A DNA stretch of 64,000 bases from an uncultured Anaerobutyricum sp. (GCF_934307085.1 NZ_CAKRCF010000002.1:1-64000), one strand, 5' to 3'. Counted from the stretch's first letter, positions 43,330 to 52,692 are shown. Translations and numbers: made by a program. The notes: generated by a model from the letters alone, not told the origin.

Positions 43330-45141
43330 TTACATCATCTCTTCCATCTCATCAAGTAACTCACCAAATAATTTTAATGCTGATTCCACAGGCTTTTTAG
43401 TTGCCATATCCACATCACAAAGGCGAAGCAAGTCAATCGGATTCATGGAGCTTCCACCACTTAAAAACTTAAAATATCCCTCTCTTGCCTTCTCATCTCC
43501 GCTTAAAATCTTTCTGCTAATTGCGATTGCTGCAGAATATCCTGTTGCATACTGGTATACATAAAATGGAGTGTAGAAATGTGGGATTCTTGCCCATTCT
43601 AAGGCGATTTCCTTATCAATAACGATATCTTCTCCAAAATACTGCTGATTCAGTTTATAGTAAATGTCACACAATACTTCCGCTGTAAGCGGCTCATTTT
43701 TCGCTGCCATTTCATGCGTGATCTTTTCAAATTCTGCAAACATTGTCTGACGGTAAAGTGTACCCTTAAACTGCTCTAAAAAGTAGTTGATGAGATACAT
43801 TTTTTCTTTTTTATCTTCCGTATTTTTTAAGAGATATTCCATTAAAAGTGCCTCATTACAGGTCGATGCAACTTCTGCAACGAAAATACGATATCCCGCA
43901 TAAATATATGGCTGATTTTTGTCGGAATAATAAGAATGCATGGAATGTCCCATCTCATGGGCAAGGGTAAATACATTGTTCAAATTATCCTGATAGTTCA
44001 TCAGTACAAATGGGTGACAACCGTAAGCTCCCCAAGAATACGCTCCACTTCTTTTACCCTCGTTCTCATACACATCAATCCATCCATTGTCCATTCCGTC
44101 AGAAAGAACTTTGCCGTATTCCTCACCTAATGGTGCGAGACCTTTTTTTACGATTTCTTTGGCTTCGGCAAATGGCACTTTCATCTCAAATTCATCGACC
44201 ATCGGCACATAGAGATCATACATATGAAGTTCTGGCAGTTTCAGTGCTCTTTTACGCAGAGAAACATAACGATGCATTAAATCCATATGCTCATGAACAG
44301 TATCAATTAGATTAGTGTATACAGAAGTTGGAATCTCCCCACCTTCTAATGCCATTTCCAAAGAAGAATTATAATGTCTTCTTCTTGCAAAAAATGCTGT
44401 ATTTTTCAGATTGGCTGCATAGAGTGCCGCTAATGTATTTCGATACTGTCCATACTGTGAATACACAGACTCAAATGCACCTTTACGAATCTCCACATCT
44501 CTACTCTCTAATAAAAGAGTATATCTTCCGTGACTTACCGGAATTTTCTCTCCCTCTTTGCCCTCAATAGATGGAAAATGGACATCCGCATTATTAAACA
44601 TAGAAAAAATGTTGGATACATCAGCAGACATATCGGATACGTCTGCAAGAATCGCTTCTTCCTCTTTAGAAAGAACGTGTTTCTGCTGACGGAATAATTC
44701 ATAAAAATATCTCTTATAGAGCTGCATATCCATATTCTGTGTAAACCAGCTGTCTATCGTTTTCTTCCCGATTGCCAAAAGTTCTGGCTCTTCAAATACA
44801 ACAGCACTGTCAAGCTGTAAGGATAATATCTGTGCCTTACCGGAAAAGCCCTGGTAAAAGCTGTTTCCAGTATCCTCATGATAACGCTGATTTGCATATA
44901 CATACACCGCCTCAAATTTCTTCATAACAGCTTCTTTTTTTCGCATATACTCTACAAATACTTCTGAACCTTCTTTTAATCTTCCCTCATAGGCTGCAAG
45001 GTCATTTATCTGCTCTGCAAGATTGTTATAATCTTTTTCCCATAATTCATCCGTTGCATATAAATCCTGAATATGCCACTGATATGCAGGGTCACATTCC
45101 TGTCTCTTTTTCACTGCTTTTTCTTTACCTTCTGATGCCAT
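43330..45141 (-). CDS. pepF: Oligoendopeptidase F
   Basis: 603 residues from the ATG at 45141 with a CAGGAGGAG site; the longer frame lacks one. It is a cytosolic M3B zinc metallopeptidase that cuts peptides of about 7-17 residues. The N-terminal helical lobe includes WHIQDLYATDELWEKDYN. The zinc site is LAHEMGHSMHSYYS near 382 with the third ligand in FVAEVASTCNEALLM near 408, and the substrate Tyr/His region RIPHFYTPFYVYQYATGYS lies near 537. It is monocistronic, between the DUF815 pair and a secreted protein. Confidence 0.94.
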   Translation of the reverse strand: MASEGKEKAVKKRQECDPAYQWHIQDLYATDELWEKDYNNLAEQINDLAAYEGRLKEGSEVFVEYMRKKEAVMKKFEAVYVYANQRYHEDTGNSFYQGFSGKAQILSLQLDSAVVFEEPELLAIGKKTIDSWFTQNMDMQLYKRYFYELFRQQKHVLSKEEEAILADVSDMSADVSNIFSMFNNADVHFPSIEGKEGEKIPVSHGRYTLLLESRDVEIRKGAFESVYSQYGQYRNTLAALYAANLKNTAFFARRRHYNSSLEMALEGGEIPTSVYTNLIDTVHEHMDLMHRYVSLRKRALKLPELHMYDLYVPMVDEFEMKVPFAEAKEIVKKGLAPLGEEYGKVLSDGMDNGWIDVYENEGKRSGAYSWGAYGCHPFVLMNYQDNLNNVFTLAHEMGHSMHSYYSDKNQPYIYAGYRIFVAEVASTCNEALLMEYLLKNTEDKKEKMYLINYFLEQFKGTLYRQTMFAEFEKITHEMAAKNEPLTAEVLCDIYYKLNQQYFGEDIVIDKEIALEWARIPHFYTPFYVYQYATGYSAAIAISRKILSGDEKAREGYFKFLSGGSSMNPIDLLRLCDVDMATKKPVESALKLFGELLDEMEEMM

Positions 45142-45208
45142 TATTCTCCTCCTGTCTTTGATAAATATTTTATTATTTACCAATATCATTTCTGCTATTT
45201 ATTCTATC

Positions 45209-45234
45209 TAGTATGTGTTTGAAAAATGCTCTAG
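45209..45234 (+). repeat. Solo end of dispersed element
   Basis: TAGTATGTGTTTGAAAAATG then CTCTAG is a close copy of the element end seen at 2938 and 59756. It touches the stop of the secreted transglutaminase gene. Confidence 0.5.
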
Positions 45235-46982
45235 TTCTTTTTCCATCTTGCATACAAAATTATATTTTTTGTATTTCCCTTGGCAATTACTTTTATTTTT
45301 TTTCCAGATTTATTATACCACCCAAGAAAAGTATATCCCTTTCGACTAGGATTTTTTAAATAAATCTTTGACTTTCCAGAAGCCATTACCTTATTCTTTG
45401 CAGAATTAACTCCCGCATTTTTATATGTAATCGTATAGCCATGAACACGCACACGTATTCTTCTTTTTTTCCCATTTATCTGTGCTGAAATATATGTCGA
45501 GCCAGCACGACGTGCCTTCATATACCCATTAATATCTATTTTTACAATAGATGTATTTCCACTTCTCCAAGTAGATGTTCTTATCGCTCGGTCATATAGA
45601 TATGCCGCGGAAATAAGCTTTATTTGCCCTGCCTGCATTTCTATTCTTTTTCCATTTTTTTTACCTCGAGAAAAAGTGGTTGCTTTTCCAACAAAAATCT
45701 TTATATTTCCTTTCCGTGTCCCATGAAAATCTATCGTATAATAAGAAAGATAGCCATTTTTATTGACTACAAACCGTCCAATATAAATGAAATTCCATAT
45801 ACATCCTTTTACTTCGGCACTTTTTTCCCTCTTATCTACTTTTTTTAGTAAAACAGGAAATTTTCTTTGAAAATTCATCTTATAAATTCCAGAATTTAAT
45901 GATAAAATAATTTGTTCATTATGTTGCCGAATCCAACCAATACACTGGCCCGCCGGAGGTATATAAAACACTCTCACTTTATTCCCTTTAAGATCAGACT
46001 TCTTTAAAACATTATCCGGTGATATCCAGTACCAATACCCACCATGGTAAAAAAGACAGGTTCTTCTTTGTAAAGCAGTATTCAATTCTTTTGTATTTTT
46101 TATATAATCTGATGATGCAAGCTTAATTTTCCTAAGATTTAAAGCATTTGAATTACCCTGCCCATACATATCTTTTTTACGATAACCCGGATGTGTTTTC
46201 AAAAATGTACTCTGTCCAACCAAAAAGCTTTCGTAGCTAACAACCAATCCCTCATGCTTTCCCGTTCCTACTCCATTGGTCAAATCTACAAAATACCATG
46301 TTCCTTCTATCTTAATAATATTCCATGAATGATTCTTTGAATAATTACTTACCACACCACATGGAATACCCAGCGTATTCATCGCAAGTGCATATGCATT
46401 AGCTAATCCATCACATACACCCACATGATTCACCAAAACATCATACCCCGTATGTGCATCTGAAGATTCCTTATAAGTTGTATTCTCTGCCAAATAAATA
46501 TATACCGCCATCGCTTTATCTGCCTGACTCATAGAAGAATCTACGGATGATAATACCGCGTCTAAACCTTTTATAACCTGCTTATATCTCCTCTGAAACT
46601 TTTTCCTGCTTACAAGCTTGGTACTGTTAAAGGTAGTTACTCCATCTCTTGTCTCCACAGCATAATATTGTGACCAATTTGAATCAAGAAAATCTATTCC
46701 TTCTGCAATTAATGCAGCCCGATTAGAAATAGCCGCTGTCCTCATGCACTTTTCTCCAGATTTTCCACGGCTAACATTCTTATAAACATCCATATTCTTA
46801 CTAACCGTTCCGTCTATCATCAGCCTTGACAGTACATTAATATATTCCTTTTGTGAATTTGAAAATGCTGCTGCATCTACATCTTTTGTGAAAAAAAAGC
46901 TCCCTGCTAAAATAAGAAGAAATAAAAAGAGAATTCCTTCTACTCTTCTAATTACTCTGCTTAAACTACTACTCTCTTTCAC
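45231..46982 (-). CDS. Secreted transglutaminase-like protein with Ig-like and InlB-type repeat
   Basis: 583 residues with a Sec signal to about residue 38 (ending VDAAAF). A transglutaminase-like domain spans 140-265, with Cys in HVGVCDGLANAYALAMNTLG near 190, His in KNHSWNIIKIEG near 218 and Asp in WYFVDLTNG near 232. Residues 290-420 look like repeated beta segments. A BIG2-like Ig domain (SGNTSIVKIDINGYMKARRAG) lies near 475, and the end RKGYTFLGWYNKSGKKI is an InlB B-repeat. The product is exported and likely binds the wall or a glycan. The start is GTG with a GGAGG site. Confidence 0.83.
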   Translation of the reverse strand: MKESSSLSRVIRRVEGILFLFLLILAGSFFFTKDVDAAAFSNSQKEYINVLSRLMIDGTVSKNMDVYKNVSRGKSGEKCMRTAAISNRAALIAEGIDFLDSNWSQYYAVETRDGVTTFNSTKLVSRKKFQRRYKQVIKGLDAVLSSVDSSMSQADKAMAVYIYLAENTTYKESSDAHTGYDVLVNHVGVCDGLANAYALAMNTLGIPCGVVSNYSKNHSWNIIKIEGTWYFVDLTNGVGTGKHEGLVVSYESFLVGQSTFLKTHPGYRKKDMYGQGNSNALNLRKIKLASSDYIKNTKELNTALQRRTCLFYHGGYWYWISPDNVLKKSDLKGNKVRVFYIPPAGQCIGWIRQHNEQIILSLNSGIYKMNFQRKFPVLLKKVDKREKSAEVKGCIWNFIYIGRFVVNKNGYLSYYTIDFHGTRKGNIKIFVGKATTFSRGKKNGKRIEMQAGQIKLISAAYLYDRAIRTSTWRSGNTSIVKIDINGYMKARRAGSTYISAQINGKKRRIRVRVHGYTITYKNAGVNSAKNKVMASGKSKIYLKNPSRKGYTFLGWYNKSGKKIKVIAKGNTKNIILYARWKKN

Positions 46983-47180
46983 ATTATCCTCCCAAAATTC
47001 ATATTATCAGTACATCCCAGAAATCATATCTATAATTCATAAAAATAAGACACAACTGCTGAAATGTACTACACTTATCTTATCATTATACATTAAAAAT
47101 AGCAATTATTGTCGAAACATGATACACTATATTAAATGCTTGATTAAATACTCTAAATTTATTTTTTAGAAAATTAAGCA

Positions 47181-47212
47181 GAATTCCTTGGCAAGTCATT
47201 GCCGAGGAATTC
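47181..47212 (+). promoter_or_regulatory. Strong 5'-leader hairpin
   Basis: GAATTCCTTGGCA pairs with TGCCGAGGAATTC (13 bp, one G-U) around a 6-base loop, 32 bases before the start at 47244. It leaves the GGAGG site free. It could be an attenuator remnant, a stability element or the terminator of an upstream short RNA; no U-run follows. No gene is seen in 46983-47180. Confidence 0.45.
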
Positions 47213-47243
47213 ACGCAATATATTATAATTGGAGGATTATTTC

Positions 47244-47546
47244 ATGGCAAAAACAGCTGAATTTCATACCTTACTACGTAATTACCGCGGTATTATGGGC
47301 AATATACGAATCAATGAAGTATGGATTTCTTTCGACTCCTGCTTTTTCAACTATTATGCAGATGACGATGAAATCCAGTTCAACCTCGCAGGACAGGAAG
47401 GTGTTATCACGATTCCATCAATCGTCTCCTACGATAAAATAGATGATGAAGACTTATTTGAAGATTCGGTAGCCGGATATACTGCCACATTAGAATCAGG
47501 AGATACTGTCACATTCTACTGCTTCAATGCAAAGAATAAGGGATAA
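47244..47546 (+). CDS. Small acidic protein, unknown function
   Basis: 100 residues from the ATG at 47244, 8 bases after GGAGG. It starts AKTAEFHTLLRNYRGIMGN and is rich in Asp, Glu and aromatic residues. The predicted fold is mostly beta, with strands such as VWISFDSCFFNYY and EIQFNLAGQEGVITIPS. It has no signal or membrane segment. No family is recognised. It stands alone between the divergent secreted gene and the tRNA, with a strong leader hairpin. Confidence 0.65.
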   Translation: MAKTAEFHTLLRNYRGIMGNIRINEVWISFDSCFFNYYADDDEIQFNLAGQEGVITIPSIVSYDKIDDEDLFEDSVAGYTATLESGDTVTFYCFNAKNKG

Positions 47547-47610
47547 TTTTCCGGGTGTAGAAAATAATAGACGGACCAGAGTCCCTTGTGGTAAGTCAGG
47601 ATTTAGCATC

Positions 47611-47649
47611 AAAAAAATAAGGATTTGGAAAATTCTCCAAATCCTTATT
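47611..47649 (-). terminator. Terminator of tRNA-Leu
   Basis: A perfect 14-bp stem (AATAAGGATTTGGA/TCCAAATCCTTATT) with a 6-base loop is followed on the minus strand by a U-run, 9 bases after the tRNA. Confidence 0.8.
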
Positions 47650-47657
47650 CTATGTAA

Positions 47658-47742
47658 TGCGGATAACAAGACTTGAACTTGCATGAGCGTAATGCTCACT
47701 AGAACCTGAATCTAGCGCGTCTGCCAATTCCGCCATATCCGC
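47658..47742 (-). tRNA. tRNA-Leu (anticodon CAG)
   Basis: 85 bases. The acceptor stem GCGGATA pairs with TATCCGC, the anticodon stem CTAGA/TCTAG encloses the loop TTCAGGT with anticodon CAG, and a long variable arm (TGAGCATTACGCTCA) marks a class II leucine tRNA. The T-loop TTCAAGT is present. The discriminator is A, and CCA is not encoded, so the CCA enzyme at 17.9 kb is needed. It is a single tRNA with its own terminator. Confidence 0.95.
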
Positions 47743-47982
47743 TTACGAATATTAATTTTATCATAAATAAAATATGAATGCAAGCCTTTTTTATCATTAT
47801 TCCAGATATTTATCTCCATCTGCAAATGGCACACAGCTTATAATGTACTGATTATATTCTTCCGTTGGGTTAGTAACTGGTAATATCATTACCAAATATA
47901 TCCACTTAGTTTCCATATAATTTTATTTCGATATCTGCAGTACGACCGCAGCCCCAAACAATCGTGTTTATAATTAAATAAT

Positions 47983-48040
47983 TAAAAAAGTCCTGCTTAA
48001 TAAGACTGTCAAAAACTTCAACAGCCGCATAAGCAGGACT
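47983..48040 (-). terminator. Probable terminator of the dha operon
   Basis: AGTCCTGCTTA (47989-47999) pairs perfectly with TAAGCAGGACT (48030-48040); the 30-base loop has further pairing (GACTGTC with AACAGCC). On the minus strand six U follow. It lies 180 bases past dhaL. The remaining parts of the 480-base gap 47743-48222 show no gene. Confidence 0.6.
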
Positions 48041-48222
48041 CATAACTCTCTCCCGTTAATACATTATTTTGTTATATCAAAAAATAATCTTATAAACTTT
48101 AATAAATCTTCCTATACTGTATCAATATCACTTAACAACAATACTACTACCAAAATATTAGCATTTATATCACTGATATCTCATTTAAAATTAATATTTT
48201 ATCTTAAATGATACTGTACAGT

Positions 48223-48873
48223 CTAATTTGGCATATCCTTATAGAATACTTCAAGAATCTCTGCGGCAGATGCAGCACCTGGATCAAGATGACCGATGGC
48301 ACGTTCCCCAAGTCGCATCGCACGACCTTTTGTTGCTACGATATTTCTTGTAGACTCTAAACCTGCCTTACCAGCTTCAACAGCTTTCTCCATAGCTTCT
48401 TTCGCTGGTGTTCCGCCTTCGTATTCTTTGCGGAGTGTCTCAACTGCTGGAACAAATGTGTCAAGCATCGTTTTCTCCCCAGTTGTGGACTTACCACGCT
48501 TCTTGATAATCTCAACACCTTTTTCCATCATTGCAATAAATTCTTCAAACGTTGCTCCCTCGTCTGGGCCTTTTGTCTTGATTGGAAGTCCAAACTTCAT
48601 AAAGAAGCTTCCGTAAAGTGGTCCTGAAGAACCTCCTACTTTGTCAAGAAGTGCTGTACCAACTTTATTATAAAAGTCTCTTACACTTAATGCCTTCCAA
48701 TCTTCAATATTTTTATTAACTTCACGGAAACCGATAGAAAGATTGATTCCGTGGTCACCATCACCGATTGCTGAATCTAAGTCTGTGAAATATTCTTTTC
48801 TCTCTTCAGCTAAAACAATTAAATCTCTGATTACCTGTACGAAGTAATCTTTACTTAACATGTATTCACTCAT
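48223..48873 (-). CDS. dhaL: Dihydroxyacetone kinase ADP-binding subunit
   Basis: 216 residues, full length. DhaL holds a tightly bound ADP that is re-phosphorylated by DhaM and passes phosphate to dihydroxyacetone on DhaK. The Mg/ADP motif DSAIGDGDHGINLSIGF lies near residue 28, GGSSGPLYGSFF near 80 and RAIGHLDPGAASAAEIL near 188. The start has an AAAGGTG site, 15 bases after dhaK. Confidence 0.94.
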   Translation of the reverse strand: MSEYMLSKDYFVQVIRDLIVLAEERKEYFTDLDSAIGDGDHGINLSIGFREVNKNIEDWKALSVRDFYNKVGTALLDKVGGSSGPLYGSFFMKFGLPIKTKGPDEGATFEEFIAMMEKGVEIIKKRGKSTTGEKTMLDTFVPAVETLRKEYEGGTPAKEAMEKAVEAGKAGLESTRNIVATKGRAMRLGERAIGHLDPGAASAAEILEVFYKDMPN

Positions 48874-48888
48874 TGTTAATCACCTTTA

Positions 48889-49905
48889 TTATTTCTGTGT
48901 AAAGTATGGAGTGTCGCAAGGTGCATCCATTAATTCTTTTAATTCGTCATCCAGTTTCATTAATGTTACGGACATACCAGCCATATCCATAGAACAAGCA
49001 AATGGTCCTACTAATGCTTTGTAAACTTTGATTCCTTTTTCTTCAAGAATCTGAGCTACTCTTCTGTAACATACATGAAGGTCAATAAGTGGTGTAGCAC
49101 CTAAACTGTTTACAAGAACGTAAACTTCATCTCCTTCAACGTATGGAAGGTCTTTAAGGATTGGCTCCATAATCTCATCGATTACGTTATCTGCTGTATC
49201 AATTTTACCTCTTCTGATACCAGGCTCACCATGGATACCCATACCGATTTCCATATCGCCATCTTCCATATCGAAGATTGGACCACCCTTTGCAGGAAGA
49301 GTTGCAGAAGACATTGCAACACCCATAGAACGAGTATTATCGTTAGCTTTCTGAGCTGCTGCTACTACTTCGTCTAAGTCTGCACCAGTTGCTGCCTTAG
49401 CACCTGCTACTTTAAATACGAAGAAGTCACCAGCGATACCTCTTCTGTCAGGAATATTCTCAGAAGAAACAACATCGTCTGTTACGAGAACAGTCTCTAC
49501 TCTGATATCGTCTTCTTCGTCAGCCTTCTCAGCCCCCATGTCAAAGTTCATTACGTCTCCGGCATAGTTACCATATAAGTAAATACATCCTTTTCCGTTA
49601 TCACATGCTTTTGCTGCTGCGTAGCATGGGTCTGGAGATGGGGATGTGTTAATATTACCGATTACAACAGCATCTGCGAAATCTTCTCCCACATAACCGA
49701 TAAATAATGGCTCATGTCCTGAACCTCCACCGATAATAACACCAACTTTGTCCTTTGTTCCAGCATCATTCGCTAAAACAACACGTCCCTGTGCCTCATC
49801 TAAATCACACATCTTAACATACTGTTTATGTGCTCCTACATAACCTTCTACCATTTCTTCTACGATATCATATGGGTCATTAAAAAGTCTTTTAATCTTT
49901 GCCAT
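48889..49905 (-). CDS. dhaK: Dihydroxyacetone kinase substrate-binding subunit
   Basis: 338 residues from the ATG at 49905, which has a GGGAGG site. DhaK binds dihydroxyacetone through a hemiaminal to His. The phosphate/hydroxyl loop VIIGGGSGHEPLFIGYVG lies near residue 37, and the substrate His is in MGIHGEPGIRR near 218. VYVLVNSLGATPLIDLHV near 254 and PFACSMDMAGMSVTL near 301 are conserved. It is the third gene of the tpiA-dhaM-dhaK-dhaL unit. No glycerol dehydrogenase is in the operon, so the source of dihydroxyacetone must come from elsewhere. Confidence 0.95.
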   Translation of the reverse strand: MAKIKRLFNDPYDIVEEMVEGYVGAHKQYVKMCDLDEAQGRVVLANDAGTKDKVGVIIGGGSGHEPLFIGYVGEDFADAVVIGNINTSPSPDPCYAAAKACDNGKGCIYLYGNYAGDVMNFDMGAEKADEEDDIRVETVLVTDDVVSSENIPDRRGIAGDFFVFKVAGAKAATGADLDEVVAAAQKANDNTRSMGVAMSSATLPAKGGPIFDMEDGDMEIGMGIHGEPGIRRGKIDTADNVIDEIMEPILKDLPYVEGDEVYVLVNSLGATPLIDLHVCYRRVAQILEEKGIKVYKALVGPFACSMDMAGMSVTLMKLDDELKELMDAPCDTPYFTQK

Positions 49906-49929
49906 TGTAAGTCTACCTCCCAAACTTAA

Positions 49930-50328
49930 TTAGTTTTTATGTACATTACGTGCATCTTCGGATGCTTTGATAACATCGGCTACATCATCACTGATTGTTC
50001 CCTGAACAACACCTGCTAAAGCACCTTCAACAATCGGTGCATCCACAATCTGAACCTTCTCCGCTAAATCTTCATCAATTAAATCCATCGCTGTTTCTGC
50101 GCTTAAAATAGAACTTCCTAAATCTGCGTAGATTAAGATGTGGTCACAATCTTCTACAGACTCTATCGCCTGCTGAATCTTGATTGCACTTGTTCCGATT
50201 CTTCCACCGTCTGCGCCACCTGCGGCGATAACCTGTACAGAACCATCATTCATCTCATCTACAAGTTCTTTTAAACCTGTTGCGATATATTCGCTATGTG
50301 ATACGAGTACTACTCCAAACTTTGCCAT
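49930..50328 (-). CDS. dhaM: Dihydroxyacetone kinase phosphotransfer subunit DhaM (EIIA-like)
   Basis: 132 residues; single EIIA-Man-like domain. The active His is in LVSHSEYIATGL near residue 10, and IYADLGSSILSAETAMDLI near 75 is the conserved binding edge. It receives phosphate from PTS HPr and passes it to ADP on DhaL. It lacks the HPr and EI extensions found in enteric DhaM, which is the usual Gram-positive form. The start has a GATGAGGAG site. It follows tpiA after 152 bases. Confidence 0.92.
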   Translation of the reverse strand: MAKFGVVLVSHSEYIATGLKELVDEMNDGSVQVIAAGGADGGRIGTSAIKIQQAIESVEDCDHILIYADLGSSILSAETAMDLIDEDLAEKVQIVDAPIVEGALAGVVQGTISDDVADVIKASEDARNVHKN

Positions 50329-50480
50329 GTATTTCTCCTCATCTCTCTGCTCTTGTTATAATCAGCCTTTATAACAAAAGTATAATTGCAACATAAAAAG
50401 CCATCACTATATTGCAATTTCTACAATTATTCTAGTTCATTATCCATTAAATTTCAATACATTTTTGAAAAAATCACAAT

Positions 50481-51254
50481 TTATGCAAGTACATCTCGGA
50501 TAATCTTGTTGAAATTATCTGCCTGCCATGCGGAACGTCCAATAAATAAGCCATCAATATGTTCCATCTTGCTCAGTCCTACTGCATTCTCCGGATTTAC
50601 ACTTCCTCCATATAAAACCGGAATTTCGTTCCCTGCCTCTTCTCCAAAGAGTTCAACTAATGTTTCTCGGATGACGATGTGGATCTGCTCTGCATATTCC
50701 TTCGTTGCAGGCTTTCCGTTCACTCCAATCGCCCATACCGGTTCGTAAGCAATCCAAAGCTTTTCTGTCTGTTCCTTCGTTACGCCGTAAAGCCCCTTCT
50801 TTAACTGGATACGGATAACCTCCTCTGAAATGCCGTAATCCTTCTGCTCTCCAGTTTCACCCACACATAAAAGCGTTGTAAAATTATGATTTAAGGCACA
50901 TAAAACCTTTTTATTCTCTTCCTCGTCCGTTTCTCCAAGAACGTGTCGTCTCTCGGAATGTCCAATCATTACTAAGTCCGTTCCAACTTCCTGAAGCATC
51001 AGTGGAGAAATCTCTCCTGTGAACTGTCCCTGTTCCTCCCAGCCCATATTCTGTGCTCCGACCATCAGAAGGTCTTTATCCTTTGTTTCATTCGCATCTC
51101 TCAGCGTTGTATAAGAAGGGATAACAAAGAGCTGTATGTCTTCTCGGCTGATATCCTTTGTCAGCTCCTGCAGGCGAGAAATAAATTCTACAGTATCTTT
51201 GATTGTCTTATACATTTTGGTATTCGTACCAAAGTAAATTTTCTTTTTTTCCAT
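50481..51254 (-). CDS. tpiA: Triosephosphate isomerase, divergent paralogue type
   Basis: 257 residues. Catalytic residues are all present: Asn and Lys in FGTNTKMYKT near 10, His in MIGHSERRHVLGE near 96, Glu in IAYEPVWAIGVNGKP near 168, and VLYGGSVNPENA near 210. The N-terminal motif differs from the usual NWKMN. Such variants often accompany dihydroxyacetone or polyol operons and are separate from the glycolytic enzyme. It heads the dha operon here and would convert the dihydroxyacetone phosphate made by DhaKLM to glyceraldehyde 3-phosphate. A start with an AAAGGG site is clear. Confidence 0.92.
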   Translation of the reverse strand: MEKKKIYFGTNTKMYKTIKDTVEFISRLQELTKDISREDIQLFVIPSYTTLRDANETKDKDLLMVGAQNMGWEEQGQFTGEISPLMLQEVGTDLVMIGHSERRHVLGETDEEENKKVLCALNHNFTTLLCVGETGEQKDYGISEEVIRIQLKKGLYGVTKEQTEKLWIAYEPVWAIGVNGKPATKEYAEQIHIVIRETLVELFGEEAGNEIPVLYGGSVNPENAVGLSKMEHIDGLFIGRSAWQADNFNKIIRDVLA

Positions 51255-51268
51255 TATATCGCCCTTTC

Positions 51269-51350
51269 TAGAACGTCTTTGAAAAAACGCTTTCTACAAA
51301 ATGTGCATCACAATTTGCAAACCACCAAAATGATTTTCAAACACGCTATA
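51269..51350. repeat. Dispersed element, 80-bp form upstream of tpiA
   Basis: The left end AGAACGTCTTTGAAAAAACGC and right end ATTTTCAAACACGCT are inverted repeats. The inside has ATGTGCATCACAATTT, shared with the 24.5-kb copy. It occupies the leader just before the tpiA ribosome site, so the dha operon promoter must lie within or beyond it. Confidence 0.65.
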
Positions 51351-51517
51351 ATGCAAATATTTTCACTTTAAACAACAACACCTTGTTATTTTAGCATATA
51401 TTTTCATTTTTACCTATCGTAATTTTTGGTAATATAGCCTACATTTTTTTGTTCTGAAAAAGAAACAAACCTCAAGAAAATACAAGGGCGTTATTTGTTT
51501 AATTTGGAAAAGCAGAT

Positions 51518-51571
51518 GAAACCAGAAAGAGCAGAATATTACATCTGAAATATTCTGCTCTTTCTGGTTTC
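51518..51571. terminator. 23-bp perfect hairpin after the trigger-factor-like gene
   Basis: Positions 51518-51540 and 51549-51571 are perfect complements (GAAACCAGAAAGAGCAGAAT and on) with an 8-base loop. It starts 15 bases past the minus-strand stop. A T6 run lies on the plus-strand side (51574-51579), so it could end transcripts from both directions. Confidence 0.7.
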
Positions 51572-51585
51572 TGTTTTTTATCCTA

Positions 51586-52692
51586 CTATTTTGCTTCTTT
51601 TATTGTCGTGTCCTTCATTAAAGCATCCATAAGTTTATTGTACTGTAATTCAGAACGAATCTGCGTTTCAGACATGGCTGCGAGGACTTCTTTTTTGTTT
51701 TCGTAGCCTAATTCGTCGATATAATACTGAATTTCCTTGTCTACGTCGGCATCTGTTACTTCGATATTGTTTTCTTTTAAGAGTAAGTCCTGTACGCACT
51801 GTTTTTTAAGATTCTCTTTGGCGTAGTCTTCGAGGGACATCTCATAATACTGCTGAATAAAATCGCTTACGCTCATTCCAAAGTATTCTGCCATTTCTTT
51901 ATTCTCTGCCTTGATATTCTTTACTTCCTGCTTGATATCTGACTCAGAAAATTCTTTAAGCTGTGTGGCATTGTCCATAATTTTGTTCCAGAGTGTTTCC
52001 TGATTGGTTTGTTCTGCCTCTGACTTCTTATCACTTATAAGGTCACTTTTTACCTGCTTTTTATATTCTTTTACAGTCTTATAGTCTGTATTTTTCTTGA
52101 TAAAAGCATCATTAATTTCAGGAACAACTTCTTTTTCAATCATATTGATAGAAATGTCCATCTCACACTTTTTGCCTGCCATTGACGTATCATCGTAATC
52201 TTCTGGGAAAGTAAATTCTACTTTTACAGTATCGCCAACTTTTGCTCCAACAAGTTTTTCGTCCACATCTACATTCTCATCTACATTCAGACTTCCATCT
52301 CCTAAATGAATATCTATATTACTGTCAGAGTAGTCATCGCTTTTCTTCCCATCAATCGTTAATGTATAATCTACATTCAGATAATCATCCTTCTGAACGG
52401 TATCACGATTCTTCACTTCTTTATATTCTATATAATCCTGTGCGAGCTCATTCACCTTGTCCTCAATTTCCTGAGTTGTTACTTTGGTGGATGCTCCCTT
52501 AATCGTAAGCCCCTTATACTGCCCCAGTTTCACATATTCTGACGCATTAAGTTCTACTGGGATTGTCTGTACTACCGTTGCCTCTGTCGTTGTTTCCGCT
52601 GCTTTTTTACTAGACTTTGACGTTGCACATCCACCTAACATACAAACGGATGCAATCACTGCTGTTGCGATAAATATTTTTTTCTTTATCAT
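51586..52692 (-). CDS. Trigger factor-like peptidyl-prolyl isomerase lipoprotein
   Basis: 368 residues. A signal ends in LGGC at about residue 22, then a Ser/Lys/Thr-rich linker to 45. The FKBP-like domain (90-190) shows DYLNVDYTLTIDGK and the TF-type EFTFPEDYDDTSMAGKK with late strands. A helical C-terminal part (205-360) resembles the trigger factor C-domain. Such lipoproteins are surface foldases of Clostridia, in the place PrsA fills in Bacilli. The ATG has an AGAGGAG site. It is monocistronic with a strong hairpin behind it. Confidence 0.85.
   Translation of the reverse strand: MIKKKIFIATAVIASVCMLGGCATSKSSKKAAETTTEATVVQTIPVELNASEYVKLGQYKGLTIKGASTKVTTQEIEDKVNELAQDYIEYKEVKNRDTVQKDDYLNVDYTLTIDGKKSDDYSDSNIDIHLGDGSLNVDENVDVDEKLVGAKVGDTVKVEFTFPEDYDDTSMAGKKCEMDISINMIEKEVVPEINDAFIKKNTDYKTVKEYKKQVKSDLISDKKSEAEQTNQETLWNKIMDNATQLKEFSESDIKQEVKNIKAENKEMAEYFGMSVSDFIQQYYEMSLEDYAKENLKKQCVQDLLLKENNIEVTDADVDKEIQYYIDELGYENKKEVLAAMSETQIRSELQYNKLMDALMKDTTIKEAK

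Noticed and set aside
45231-46982. Possible sortase-anchored surface protein
   Set aside because: It has an InlB-type repeat, but there is no LPxTG motif or C-terminal membrane segment; the chain ends with the repeat.
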